Positions 1 through 8,833 of a DNA stretch of 64,000 nucleotides are shown here, piece after piece (positions within the stretch are counted from its first letter, which is position 1; each line of letters opens with the position of its first letter). Origin of the DNA: Hyphomicrobiales bacterium. Lineage in GTDB: Bacteria > Pseudomonadota > Alphaproteobacteria > Rhizobiales > Rhizobiaceae. The stretch lies in the NCBI GenBank assembly GCA_900469475.1, contig UBXG01000019.1:248001-312000 (forward strand), in the 5' to 3' direction. Position numbers and translations under genes: made by a program. The notes under the pieces are model-generated. The model was given only the letters and a program-made list of their open reading frames with translations. It was not told where the DNA came from and searched no databases.

Positions 1-1858
1 CGCGCTGGTCCTCGTCGCGGTATTTGTGCCGCTCGCCTTCATCTCCGGCCTGTCCGGCCAGTTCTACCGCCAGTTCGCGCTGACGATCGCCATCTCGACC
101 GTCATCTCGGCGTTCAACTCGCTCACTCTGTCTCCGGCACTGGCATCCCTGCTCCTGAAGGGTCATCATGCGCCGAAGGATCGGTTGACGCGGATCATGG
201 ACGCGGTCTTCGGCTGGTTCTTCCGCGGCTTCAACCGGGCGTTCGGAGCCGGTTCGAAATACTACGGTAAGGGCGTCGGCGGCCTGCTGTCGCGCAAGAG
301 CATCGTCATGGTGGTCTATCTCGCGCTGGTAGGAGCGACCTATAGCCTGTTCACAACGGTTCCAGGCGGTTTCGTGCCGTCGCAGGACAAGCAGTATCTG
401 ATCGGCTTCGCACAGTTGCCGGATGCCGCAAGCCTCGACCGTACGGAAGACGTGATTAAGCGCATGACGGACATTGCGCTGAAGCAGCCAGGCGTCGCCA
501 ATGCGATCGCCTTTCCGGGCCTATCGATCAACGGCTTCACCAATTCCTCGAATGCCGGCATTGTTTTCGTGACGCTGAAGGACTTCGAAGAGCGCAAGAC
601 GCCCGACCTTTCGGGCGGGGCGATCGCCATGGCACTGAACCAGAAGTTCGGCGCCATCCAGGATGCCTTCATCGCCATGTTCCCGCCGCCGCCGGTCAAC
701 GGTCTCGGTACGACAGGCGGCTTCAAGCTGCAGATCGAGGATCGCGCCGGCCTCGGCAACCATGCGCTCGACCAGGCGGCCAAGGCGGTGATCGGCAAGG
801 CCTACCAGACACCGGAACTCACCGGCATCTTCTCGAGCTTCCAGATCAACGTGCCGCAGCTCTTTGCTGATCTCGACCGCGCCAAGGCCGAGCAGCTCGG
901 AGTCTCCGTCACCGACGTCTTCCAGACGCTGCAGATCTATCTCGGTTCGCTCTATGTGAACGACTTCAACGCCTTCGGCCGCACCTACAGCGTCCGCGTG
1001 CAGGCCGATGCCAAGTTCCGCGCTCAGCCGGAAGATATCGGCCAGTTGAAGGTTCGTTCGGCATCGGGTCAGATGATCCCGCTTTCAGCCCTGCTGAAGG
1101 TGGATGCCACGACCGGTCCGGAACGCACGAACCGTTATAACGGCTTCCTGGCGGCTGACATCAATGGCGGCCCGGCGCCCGGTTTCTCGTCCGGCCAGGC
1201 ACAGGCGGCGATCGAGAAGATTCTGCATGAGACGTTGCCCCCCGGTATAGACTTCGAATGGACTGATTTGACCTATCAGCAGATCCTGGCCGGCAATTCC
1301 AGCGTCGTCGTCTTCCCGCTGGCGCTGCTCCTGGTCTTCCTTGTGCTGGCCGCCCAATACGAGAGCCTGACCTTGCCGCTCGCCATTGTCATGATCGTGC
1401 CGATGGGTGTCTTGGCGGCGTTGACCGGCGTCTGGCTCACGGGTGGAGACAACAACATCTTCACTCAGATCGGTCTAGTGGTGCTCGTCGGTCTATCAGC
1501 CAAGAACGCGATCCTGATCGTGGAATTCGCCCGCGAGCTGGAATTCGAGGGTCGCACGCCGGTTCAGGCTGCGATCGAAGCCAGCCGCCTGCGTCTGCGC
1601 CCGATCCTGATGACCTCCATGGCCTTCATCATGGGTGTCGTGCCGCTGGTCACCTCGACCGGTGCCGGTTCCGAAATGCGTGCTGCCATGGGTGTTGCGG
1701 TGTTCTCTGGCATGATTGGTGTCACCTTCTTCGGCATCTTCATGACGCCGGTCTTCTACGTGCTGATTCGCAGGCTGACAGGCAACCGTCCGCTCAAGCA
1801 GCATCACCACAACGACAACGAACATTCGGCGGAGGTACTCCCGATCGCCGCCGAATAG
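1..1858 (+). CDS. RND multidrug efflux permease (HAE1/AcrB-MexF type), C-terminal part
   Basis: This is the inner-membrane proton/drug antiporter of a tripartite efflux pump. The reading frame is open from the left edge, so the N-terminal third or more lies outside the window; about 619 residues are visible. They include the end of the first transmembrane bundle, a large periplasmic porter/docking domain (the FVPSQDKQY region and a PPPPVNGLG stretch are typical of MexF/BepG-like proteins), and the second transmembrane bundle with VVLVGLSAKNAILIVEFARE. The C-terminus ends in a short His/Asn-rich tail (QHHHNDNEH). Its adaptor gene should lie upstream. A strong terminator follows the stop. The substrate cannot be told from sequence. 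Confidence 0.93.
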   Translation, partial: ALVLVAVFVPLAFISGLSGQFYRQFALTIAISTVISAFNSLTLSPALASLLLKGHHAPKDRLTRIMDAVFGWFFRGFNRAFGAGSKYYGKGVGGLLSRKSIVMVVYLALVGATYSLFTTVPGGFVPSQDKQYLIGFAQLPDAASLDRTEDVIKRMTDIALKQPGVANAIAFPGLSINGFTNSSNAGIVFVTLKDFEERKTPDLSGGAIAMALNQKFGAIQDAFIAMFPPPPVNGLGTTGGFKLQIEDRAGLGNHALDQAAKAVIGKAYQTPELTGIFSSFQINVPQLFADLDRAKAEQLGVSVTDVFQTLQIYLGSLYVNDFNAFGRTYSVRVQADAKFRAQPEDIGQLKVRSASGQMIPLSALLKVDATTGPERTNRYNGFLAADINGGPAPGFSSGQAQAAIEKILHETLPPGIDFEWTDLTYQQILAGNSSVVVFPLALLLVFLVLAAQYESLTLPLAIVMIVPMGVLAALTGVWLTGGDNNIFTQIGLVVLVGLSAKNAILIVEFARELEFEGRTPVQAAIEASRLRLRPILMTSMAFIMGVVPLVTSTGAGSEMRAAMGVAVFSGMIGVTFFGIFMTPVFYVLIRRLTGNRPLKQHHHNDNEHSAEVLPIAAE

Positions 1859-1898
1859 GGGCCGTGCCGAGACTTAACTCCAGTACTCGACATGCCAG

Positions 1899-1924
1899 GG
1901 CGGGGCCGAAAGGTCCCGCCTTTT
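1899..1924 (+). terminator. Rho-independent terminator after the RND permease
   Basis: A 9-bp GC-rich stem (1899-1907 with 1912-1920, one G-U pair) closes on a GAAA tetraloop and runs into TTTT. It lies 40 bp after the permease stop and should end the efflux operon. Confidence 0.85.
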
Positions 1925-2184
1925 CTATGTTCATATTTTCGTTTTAGCTAATTTACCCTTATTTCGAAGAATTTGCTGGTGGTCGCTGATTTCCTTTGCA
2001 TGATGGCACCAGAGGTTTATCAAGCTTTGAGAAGAGTTGATTGACGTACATCGGGCGTGGAGGCGCCCGTGGAATTTGGGAGTTGAGGCCACCGCAGCCG
2101 GAAGACCGTCGCCGCATTCGCACGGCGAAAAGGCGCCCGTTATTCTGTTTCGGTGTCCGATGCGTTCCATTCGGAGGATAGTTT
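1925..2184. other. Intergenic stretch before the dehydrogenase gene
   Basis: Together with the terminator this makes a 326-bp gap. I see no convincing gene or repeat. A ribosome-binding site (CGGAGG) lies 8 bp before the ATG at 2185. The promoter of the 2185-4861 operon is presumably here, but no clear -35/-10 pair stands out. Confidence 0.5.
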
Positions 2185-3069
2185 ATGCACGGCAGGAAGA
2201 TCGCTTTTCTCGGAACGGGATTGATGGGCGCACCGATGGCACGGCGGCTGCTTGCTGCTGGTTTTGCGGTGACGGTCTGGAATCGCGACCGGAGCAAGGC
2301 CGAGCCTCTGGCTGCCGATGGTGCGACGGTCGCCGATACTGCCGTAGAGGCTGCTCGAGGAGCGTCCATTCTTTTCACCATGCTGACCAACGGCGGCGCC
2401 GTTGGTGAAGTCCTGTTCGGTAGCGGTGTCGCCGATGTGCTGGAGGCCGGGACGATCGTAATCGACCATAGCTCGATATCGCCGGCCGTTGCCCGCGAAC
2501 ACGCCTTCAAACTCGCCGAGCGCGGCGTCAGGCACATCGATGCGCCGGTCTCCGGCGGTGTGGTCGGGGCGGCTGCCGGGACGCTTGCGATCATGGCCGG
2601 CGGCGATGCTGCGGTCATCGACAGCGTCCGCGATATAATGGCGCCCCTCGGGCGTGTAACCCGCGTTGGTCCGAGCGGAACAGGCCAGCTCGCAAAGCTC
2701 GGCAATCAGCAGATCGTTGCAGTCACCATCGGGGCCGTTGCGGAAGCGATGCTGCTGGTCGAGGCCGGCGGCGGTTCGCGTGAGGCGTTTCGGGATGCCA
2801 TTCGCGGCGGCTTTGCGGAAAGCCGGATTCTGGAGCTGCATGGGCAGCGCATGATCGAACGCAACTTCGAGGCAGGCGGCACTGCTCGCAACCAATTGAA
2901 AGATCTCGATACGGTCCTGGCGGCGGCACAGAACCTGTCGCTTCATCTGCCGCTGACCGAAGCCGTCCGTGCCGAGTTTGCCGAATTCGTCGAGAATGGC
3001 GGCGGCGAGCAGGATCACAGCGGTTTGCTGCAGCATCTGGAAGAGAAGAATGCCCGAGGAAAGGCTTGA
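2185..3069 (+). CDS. NAD(P)-dependent beta-hydroxyacid dehydrogenase (3-hydroxyisobutyrate dehydrogenase family)
   Basis: A 294-residue cytoplasmic oxidoreductase of the 3-hydroxyisobutyrate dehydrogenase / tartronate semialdehyde reductase family. The N-terminal Rossmann motif FLGTGLMGAPMARRLL is near residues 8-23. The family signature DAPVSGGVVGAAAGTLAIMAGG is near 117-138. The catalytic lysine lies in GQLAKLGNQQ near 174. Length is normal. It ends 7 bp before the ATG of the D-xylonate dehydratase-like gene, so the two are probably co-transcribed. That suggests a hydroxyacid or semialdehyde reductase serving sugar-acid breakdown, which is inference. Family assignment is firm; the substrate is not. 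Confidence 0.85.
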   Translation: MHGRKIAFLGTGLMGAPMARRLLAAGFAVTVWNRDRSKAEPLAADGATVADTAVEAARGASILFTMLTNGGAVGEVLFGSGVADVLEAGTIVIDHSSISPAVAREHAFKLAERGVRHIDAPVSGGVVGAAAGTLAIMAGGDAAVIDSVRDIMAPLGRVTRVGPSGTGQLAKLGNQQIVAVTIGAVAEAMLLVEAGGGSREAFRDAIRGGFAESRILELHGQRMIERNFEAGGTARNQLKDLDTVLAAAQNLSLHLPLTEAVRAEFAEFVENGGGEQDHSGLLQHLEEKNARGKA

Positions 3070-3076
3070 GGAAGAG

Positions 3077-4861
3077 ATGAGCGATAAGGGTGCATCCAAG
3101 CGTCGTCTGCGTTCGCAGGACTGGTTCGACAATCCCGATCATATCGATATGACGGCGCTTTATCTCGAACGCTTCATGAATTACGGGATTACGCCGGAGG
3201 AGCTGCGGTCGGGCAAGCCGATCATCGGCATTGCCCAGAGCGGTAGCGATCTTACGCCCTGTAACCGTCATCACCTCGATCTTGCCAAGCGCGTGCGCGA
3301 CGGCATCCGCGATGCGGGCGGCATTCCGATTGAATTTCCAACCCATCCGATCTTCGAGAACTGCAAGCGACCGACGGCGGCACTCGACCGCAACCTCGCC
3401 TATCTCGGCCTGGTGGAGGTGCTCTATGGCTATCCGCTCGATGGCGTCGTGCTGACGACCGGCTGCGACAAGACCACTCCCTCGGCGCTGATGGCGGCTT
3501 CGACCGTCAATATTCCGGCGATCGTTCTGTCCGGCGGCCCGATGCTCGATGGCTGGCATGAGGGCGAGCTTGCCGGCTCCGGCACGGTGATCTGGCGTTC
3601 GCGCCGTAAGCTGGCGGCAGGCGAGATCGATGAGGAAGAGTTCATGGAGGCTTCGCTTGCCTCTGCGCCCTCCATCGGCCATTGCAACACGATGGGAACA
3701 GCCTCGACCATGAACGCCATGGCCGAGGCGCTCGGCATGTCGCTCACCGGCTGTGCCGCCATTCCCGGCGCCTATCGTGAGCGCGGCCAGATGGCCTACC
3801 GCACCGGACGGCGGGCCGTGGAACTGGTGCTGGAGGATATCAAGCCTTCGGATGTGCTGACGCGCGAGGCCTTCCTCAATGCCATCAGAGTCAATTCCGC
3901 CATCGGCGGCTCGACCAATGCACAGCCGCATCTGGCCGCCATGGCCAAGCATGCCGGCGTCGAGCTTTATCCCGACGACTGGCAGGTGCACGGCTTCGAC
4001 ATTCCGCTGCTCGCCAATGTGCAGCCGGCAGGCGCCTATCTCGGCGAGCGTTTCCATCGCGCCGGCGGCGTTCCGGCTATCATGTGGGAGCTGCTGCAGG
4101 CCGGCAAGCTCGCTGGCAGTTGTCCGACGGTTACGGGTCGGACGATGGCGGAGAACCTGAAGGGCCGGGAGGCGACAGATCGCGAGGTCATCCGTCCCTT
4201 CGCCGAGCCGCTGAAGGAGCGCGCCGGTTTCCTGGTTCTTAAGGGTAATCTCTTCGACTTCGCCATCATGAAGATGAGCGTCGTCTCGGAAGAGTTCCGC
4301 GGCCGCTACCTGCAGGAGCCGGGGCACGAGGGCGTGTTCGAGGGCAGGGCGGTCGTCTTCGATGGCTCTGAGGATTATCACAAGCGCATCAACGATCCCG
4401 ATCTCGATATCGACGAAAGGACTATTCTCGTCATTCGTGGTGCGGGGCCGATCGGCTGGCCGGGATCGGCGGAAGTTGTGAACATGCAGCCACCCGATGC
4501 GCTTCTGAAGCGCGGCATCCGCAGCCTGCCGACGATCGGCGACGGACGTCAATCGGGCACGGCCGACAGCCCTTCGATCCTCAACGCCTCGCCGGAAAGT
4601 GCGGCCGGTGGCGGCCTTGCCTGGCTCAGGACCGGCGACATCATCCGCATCGATTTCAATCAAGGGCGCTGCGACATGCTGGTGGAAGAGGCAGAGATTG
4701 CGCGTCGCAAGGGCGATGGAATTCCGCCGGTGCCGCCGGATGCGACGCCGTGGCAGCGCCTCTATCGTCGTTCGGTCACGCAGCTTTCCGATGGAGCGGT
4801 GCTCGATGGGGCCGCCGATTTCCGCGACATCGCCGCCAATCCGCCGCGGCATAATCATTGA
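3077..4861 (+). CDS. xylD: D-xylonate dehydratase-like IlvD/Edd family dehydratase
   Basis: A 594-residue Fe-S dehydratase. The family removes water from sugar acids or dihydroxy acids to give 2-keto-3-deoxy acids. Start ATG 3077 is chosen because GAGGAAGAG sits just before it. Expected cluster-ligand cysteines are visible: C62 (TPCNRHH), C130 (TTGCDKTTP) and C203 (GHCNTMGTAS). The N-terminus (RSQDWFDNPDHIDMTALYLE) and the C-terminus ending PRHNH match, from memory, Caulobacter XylD far better than IlvD or Edd, so D-xylonate is the best guess and L-arabonate the main alternative. The operon partner is the dehydrogenase just upstream. No other pentose-pathway genes are in view. Confidence 0.82.
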   Translation: MSDKGASKRRLRSQDWFDNPDHIDMTALYLERFMNYGITPEELRSGKPIIGIAQSGSDLTPCNRHHLDLAKRVRDGIRDAGGIPIEFPTHPIFENCKRPTAALDRNLAYLGLVEVLYGYPLDGVVLTTGCDKTTPSALMAASTVNIPAIVLSGGPMLDGWHEGELAGSGTVIWRSRRKLAAGEIDEEEFMEASLASAPSIGHCNTMGTASTMNAMAEALGMSLTGCAAIPGAYRERGQMAYRTGRRAVELVLEDIKPSDVLTREAFLNAIRVNSAIGGSTNAQPHLAAMAKHAGVELYPDDWQVHGFDIPLLANVQPAGAYLGERFHRAGGVPAIMWELLQAGKLAGSCPTVTGRTMAENLKGREATDREVIRPFAEPLKERAGFLVLKGNLFDFAIMKMSVVSEEFRGRYLQEPGHEGVFEGRAVVFDGSEDYHKRINDPDLDIDERTILVIRGAGPIGWPGSAEVVNMQPPDALLKRGIRSLPTIGDGRQSGTADSPSILNASPESAAGGGLAWLRTGDIIRIDFNQGRCDMLVEEAEIARRKGDGIPPVPPDATPWQRLYRRSVTQLSDGAVLDGAADFRDIAANPPRHNH

Positions 4862-5006
4862 CGGGGCATGGCCGGCGGCAGGGATTGCGGCGTTGCTGTT
4901 AATTTGGGTAGCTTGCGCAGCCATTAAAGTTCGCGAAAGGGAGTAGTGCAACTATCATTGGCTGCGGTTAGCTAGTCTCTTCAGTTTCCGAAGGGGGTGG
5001 AGCTCT

Positions 5007-6776
5007 TTGGCAGAGACGATATCAGGGCGAAGCGAAGAAGAGTTCCAGGACCTTTTGAGGAGACTGGAGCTGGCGCTGGAGGCGTCTCAAATCGGCGTAT
5101 GGCAGCATAACGTCAATGAGCAGCAACTGCTCTGGGACCAGCAGATGCATAAGCTCTACGAAACCGGGCTCCAAGAGCGCAAGGTTTCCTCCGACGTCTG
5201 GATGAATGCGTTGCATCCGGAGGATGTCGAAAGGGCCATCCAAGACTTCGATGCCGCGCTGGCCACGAAGGGTTTTTATAATTCCCAATTCCGCATCATT
5301 CTGCCAGGAGGCGAGGTGCGCCATCTGCGTTCGCGCGCGCATTACTATGAGGACGCCGAGGGGGCGCCTTCCTTCATCGGCGCGGAATGGGACGTCACTG
5401 CCGACGTCCTGCTCAATCGCGAATTGTCCGGCCAAAAGGCTATCGCCGAAGCACGCGCCGTCGCCTTGGAGCACAGCCGTGCGCGAATAGAGCATGCCGC
5501 CGATCACGATTATCTTACGGGTCTTCCGAACCGCCGCTATTTCGACCGGCGTCTGGCCGAGCTGCGCAAAGACGCCTCTATCGAAACTTTGGCGATACTC
5601 CATATCGATCTCGATGGATTCAAGGAGATCAACGACAAATGGGGCCATGCGGCCGGTGATGCTACGCTGCAAAGCGCTGCCGCCCGCATTTCCGGAGCAA
5701 TCACCGCCAACGATGTCGTTGCCCGCATCGGGGGCGATGAGTTCGTTGCCGTGCTGGTCAATATCGGCAGTATCGAACGGATTCAGGTGATCGCTGACGA
5801 TATTTTATCGCGCTTACGCCGGGAAGTGCGTTTCGGCAACGAGATGCTGCGGATCCGTGCCTCCATCGGCGTGGCAGTAGGCAAGACGAGCGGCACCGGC
5901 AATCTTTTGGCAGAATCCGATGTCGCTCTTTTCCAGGCCAAGAAACTCGGCCGCAACCGGGTAGAGTTTTTCACGCCGCAGCTCCAGTCCGATCTGCATG
6001 CGGAACGCCGTCTGGCCGACGAGCTGCGATTGGCACCTATGCTGCGGCAGATTGAACCTTTCTATCAGATCCAAGTGAATGCGCAGACTCGGCACATCGT
6101 CGGGCTGGAGGCGCTGGCACGCTGGCGCCACCCGGTGAGGGGATTGCTCAGTCCCGTCGCCTTCCTCAAGGTCGCAGACGAATATGGGATTACAGCAGAA
6201 ATCGATGCCGCCGTCTTGAAACGGGCGCTGGCGGATCGGGCAGCTTGGGTTTCGCGCGGGCTTTCGCCGCCACGCATTGCCGTCAATATCTCCGGCCGTC
6301 GCCTTGCCGATCCCGATCTGATCGATGGATTGCGCGCGCTCAGAATACCGCGCGGCGCGATAGCCTTCGAGCTGGTGGAGACCATCTTTCTGGATGAGCC
6401 GGACGACGTGGTGCTTGCCAATATCGCTGGTATCAAGGCGATGGGGATCGATATCGAGATCGACGACTTTGGCTCGGGTCACGCGTCGTTGATCGGGCTC
6501 GTCAAGCTGAAGCCGAAGCGGTTGAAGATAGACCGGCAACTGGTGACCGCCGTAACGGTATCCGAAGAGCAGCGGCGTCTTGTCGGCTCCATCGTTGAAA
6601 TCGCACGCGCATTGAATGTCGAGGTGGTTGCCGAGGGGGTCGAGACCGAGGACCACGCCCGCGTTCTGGCCGAGGTCGGTTGCGATGAACTTCAGGGCTA
6701 TGCCATCGGCTATCCTTCTTGCGAAAGTGAGACCGCTGCTTGGCTGAAATCAGCCGAAGCATCAACCGCGAGCTGA
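5007..6776 (+). CDS. PAS-GGDEF-EAL cyclic-di-GMP signalling protein
   Basis: A 589-residue protein joining a PAS sensor (about residues 15-140, with a PAC-like segment RFIILPGGEVRHLRSRAHY), a diguanylate cyclase domain (GGDEF at 242-246, intact) and a phosphodiesterase domain (EAL at 368-370, plus ELVET, IDDFGSGHASL and VVAEGVET motifs). Both catalytic centres look intact. The position of the GGDEF inhibitory site reads TAND rather than RxxD, so product inhibition through the usual I-site is unlikely. No membrane segment is seen, so it is probably cytosolic. The start is TTG at 5007, five bases after a strong AAGGGGGTGGAG ribosome-binding site. Which activity dominates cannot be told. Confidence 0.9.
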   Translation: MAETISGRSEEEFQDLLRRLELALEASQIGVWQHNVNEQQLLWDQQMHKLYETGLQERKVSSDVWMNALHPEDVERAIQDFDAALATKGFYNSQFRIILPGGEVRHLRSRAHYYEDAEGAPSFIGAEWDVTADVLLNRELSGQKAIAEARAVALEHSRARIEHAADHDYLTGLPNRRYFDRRLAELRKDASIETLAILHIDLDGFKEINDKWGHAAGDATLQSAAARISGAITANDVVARIGGDEFVAVLVNIGSIERIQVIADDILSRLRREVRFGNEMLRIRASIGVAVGKTSGTGNLLAESDVALFQAKKLGRNRVEFFTPQLQSDLHAERRLADELRLAPMLRQIEPFYQIQVNAQTRHIVGLEALARWRHPVRGLLSPVAFLKVADEYGITAEIDAAVLKRALADRAAWVSRGLSPPRIAVNISGRRLADPDLIDGLRALRIPRGAIAFELVETIFLDEPDDVVLANIAGIKAMGIDIEIDDFGSGHASLIGLVKLKPKRLKIDRQLVTAVTVSEEQRRLVGSIVEIARALNVEVVAEGVETEDHARVLAEVGCDELQGYAIGYPSCESETAAWLKSAEASTAS

Positions 6777-6801
6777 TCCTCTTTCAGGAATGCGTCCTAT
6801 G

Positions 6802-7821
6802 CTACTGGATTTGCAGGGCGGCGATCAGACCATAACTGATGGCGCCGAGAGCTAAAAGCGATAGTGTCGCCGCAGCGATCACCTTGCCACCGGCATGGGC
6901 GACCGAGCGAATGTTCACCGACAGGCCTAGAGCCGCCATCGCAACGACAGTGAGAATGCCGGAAGCCGTTTGCATCGGGGCCACCAGCGCATCGGGAATG
7001 AGCCCGAAGGAGCGCAATGCCATCAGCCCGAGAAAGCCGCAGATGAACCAGGGAACCAGCGAATGATGGCCGCTGCGTCCATCCGGCGCCGTGGTCTCGG
7101 TCTTGGTGAGGATGCCGAGCAGAAAGATGACCGGGCCTAGCATCAGAACGCGGACGAGTTTGACGAGCGTGCCGGTCTGGACGGCGAGCATCCCGACAGG
7201 GGCTGTCGCCGCTAGCACCTGCGGTACGGCATAGACCGTCAGTCCGGCGAGGGTCCCATATTGCGGTACGCTCATGCCGAAGTGGAAATAGAAAAGCGGC
7301 AGGAGAAATACGGCGGCAATGCCAAGCACGGCGGTGAAGGCCAGTGCGGCGGCGATCTCCTGCGAGTCTGCCTCGATCACCGGCGCAACGGCGACGATGG
7401 CGGAATTGCCACAGATCGAGTTACCGCAGGCGATCAAGGTCGCGAGCTTCGGCGGCAGGCCGAGTGCCCGGCCGATGAGATAGGTGGCGGCGATCGACAG
7501 CACGACGACAATGGCAATGCCGGCGATCAGCCAGACGCCGGCGCCGCGGATGGCCGAAAGGCTGATGGAGGCGCCGAGAAGGACGATAGCGATTTCCAGA
7601 AGGAACTTGGCGCTGAAATCGATGCCCGGCTTCATGGCCGGTTTTAGCGGCTTGATCGTGCAAACCGCAATGCCGAGGGCGATGGCAAGCACCAGGCTTT
7701 CGATCCACCGCCCACCGAGAAGACCGGTTTCCACATGCTCTGCAACAAAGGCCAGAAGGGCAACGGCCGAGCTAAGCGCGAGGCCGGGGAGAATTCTATT
7801 TGCGCGTTGAGCGGGAGACAT
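6802..7821 (-). CDS. YeiH/UPF0324 family membrane transporter (putative sulfate exporter family)
   Basis: A 339-residue polytopic membrane protein with about ten hydrophobic segments. It has family hallmarks such as LIACGNSICGNSAIVAVAPVI in the middle and LLEIAIVLLGASISL before it. The family is annotated as putative sulfate/sulfonate exporters, on thin experimental evidence. The gene is divergent from a LysR regulator at 7937, the classic yeiH-yeiE arrangement, so that regulator probably controls it. It converges with the GGDEF-EAL gene across only 25 bp. Confidence 0.85.
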   Translation of the reverse strand: MSPAQRANRILPGLALSSAVALLAFVAEHVETGLLGGRWIESLVLAIALGIAVCTIKPLKPAMKPGIDFSAKFLLEIAIVLLGASISLSAIRGAGVWLIAGIAIVVVLSIAATYLIGRALGLPPKLATLIACGNSICGNSAIVAVAPVIEADSQEIAAALAFTAVLGIAAVFLLPLFYFHFGMSVPQYGTLAGLTVYAVPQVLAATAPVGMLAVQTGTLVKLVRVLMLGPVIFLLGILTKTETTAPDGRSGHHSLVPWFICGFLGLMALRSFGLIPDALVAPMQTASGILTVVAMAALGLSVNIRSVAHAGGKVIAAATLSLLALGAISYGLIAALQIQ

Positions 7822-7876
7822 CGCGTGCCGTCATTCTTTTCTGATGATTGCTGACGGCTGGAAAGTCTCATCTGTC

Positions 7877-7918
7877 GATGTCGACATCCATCGAATATTA
7901 TCCTATGTTTCGTTCGAT
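7877..7918. promoter_or_regulatory. Candidate LysR operator between divergent genes
   Basis: The 115-bp divergent region holds a perfect 12-bp palindrome, GATGTCGACATC (7877-7888). Next to it is an interrupted inverted repeat, ATCGAA (7890-7895) with TTCGAT (7913-7918). Dyads between a LysR gene and its divergent target are the usual binding layout. The assignment is inferred from position. Confidence 0.4.
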
Positions 7919-7936
7919 AAATTAGAATGATTTCCC

Positions 7937-8818
7937 ATGACTTTCGAACAGCTCGCAATCTTCGTCGCCGTCGCCGAGCGAGAGCATCTGACCAATGCCG
8001 CCGAAGCCATCAACCTGACGCCTTCCGCCGTCAGCTCGGCGATCAAGAACCTGGAAGCCTATTATGGCGTGGAGCTGTTTCATCGCGTCGGCCGGCGGAT
8101 CGAGCTGACGGAGACGGGACGATCCTTCCTCGGAGAAGCCAGGGCGACCCTCGCACGCGTACGTGCGGCGGAACTCATGCTTTCGGAATTGGGCGGGCTG
8201 CAGCGCGGCCGCCTTGGCCTCTATGCCAGCCAGACCATCGCCAGCTACTGGCTACCGCCCTTGCTGATGCGGTTTCGTCGCGAATATCCCGGCATAGAGC
8301 TGGACCTTACGATCGGCAATACCAGAACCGTCACCGAGGCGGTTATCGACGGTGCGGCCGAGCTGGGTTTCATCGAGGGCGAGGTGGATGCGCCGGCATT
8401 GTCGATGAAGATCGTTGCAGAGGATGCGCTTGTCGTCGTCGTGCCGCCACACCATCCCTGGGCGGACGGGCGACAGCTCACCGCCGCCGACCTCATAAGC
8501 AGGACATCCTGGGTAATGCGGGAAGAGGGGTCGGGTACGCGTTCCGAATTCGAAAATGCCGTCGCAAGGCTTGGTGCTTCACCGCGTGACCTCGACGTGA
8601 CGCTGGTCCTTCCCTCGAATGAGGCAGTGCTCTCCGCAGTCTGCGCGGGGCAAAGTGCTGCGGCCATTTCGAGTGCTGCGGCCAAAGCCTATCTCGGGCA
8701 GGGTCTGCTGGTTCAGGCAAACTTCGATCTGCCCGCCCGGAGCTTCTGGCTGCTTCGCCACAAGGAGCGCCATGCCAGCAAGGCCGCGCAGACGCTTGAG
8801 ACGATGTGCAAGGGCTGA
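7937..8818 (+). CDS. LysR family transcriptional regulator
   Basis: A 293-residue regulator with an N-terminal winged helix-turn-helix (MTFEQLAIFVAVAEREHLTNAAEAINLTPSAVSSAIKNLE, about residues 1-40) and a substrate-binding domain (about 90-290, starting GRLGLYASQTIASYWLPPLL). Length is normal. It is divergent from the YeiH-type transporter and resembles the CysB/CbbR/YeiE branch, so it probably activates that gene in response to a small effector that cannot be named. Its stop converges with the DeoR-type gene, leaving 15 bp. Confidence 0.88.
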   Translation: MTFEQLAIFVAVAEREHLTNAAEAINLTPSAVSSAIKNLEAYYGVELFHRVGRRIELTETGRSFLGEARATLARVRAAELMLSELGGLQRGRLGLYASQTIASYWLPPLLMRFRREYPGIELDLTIGNTRTVTEAVIDGAAELGFIEGEVDAPALSMKIVAEDALVVVVPPHHPWADGRQLTAADLISRTSWVMREEGSGTRSEFENAVARLGASPRDLDVTLVLPSNEAVLSAVCAGQSAAAISSAAAKAYLGQGLLVQANFDLPARSFWLLRHKERHASKAAQTLETMCKG

Positions 8819-8833
8819 GTATCGGCGAACCCG

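Noticed and set aside
2723..4951. 742-residue minus-strand open frame opposite the dehydratase gene
   Set aside because: The plus strand encodes an intact IlvD/Edd enzyme with all three cluster cysteines; the opposite frame is compositionally biased and unrelated to any family.
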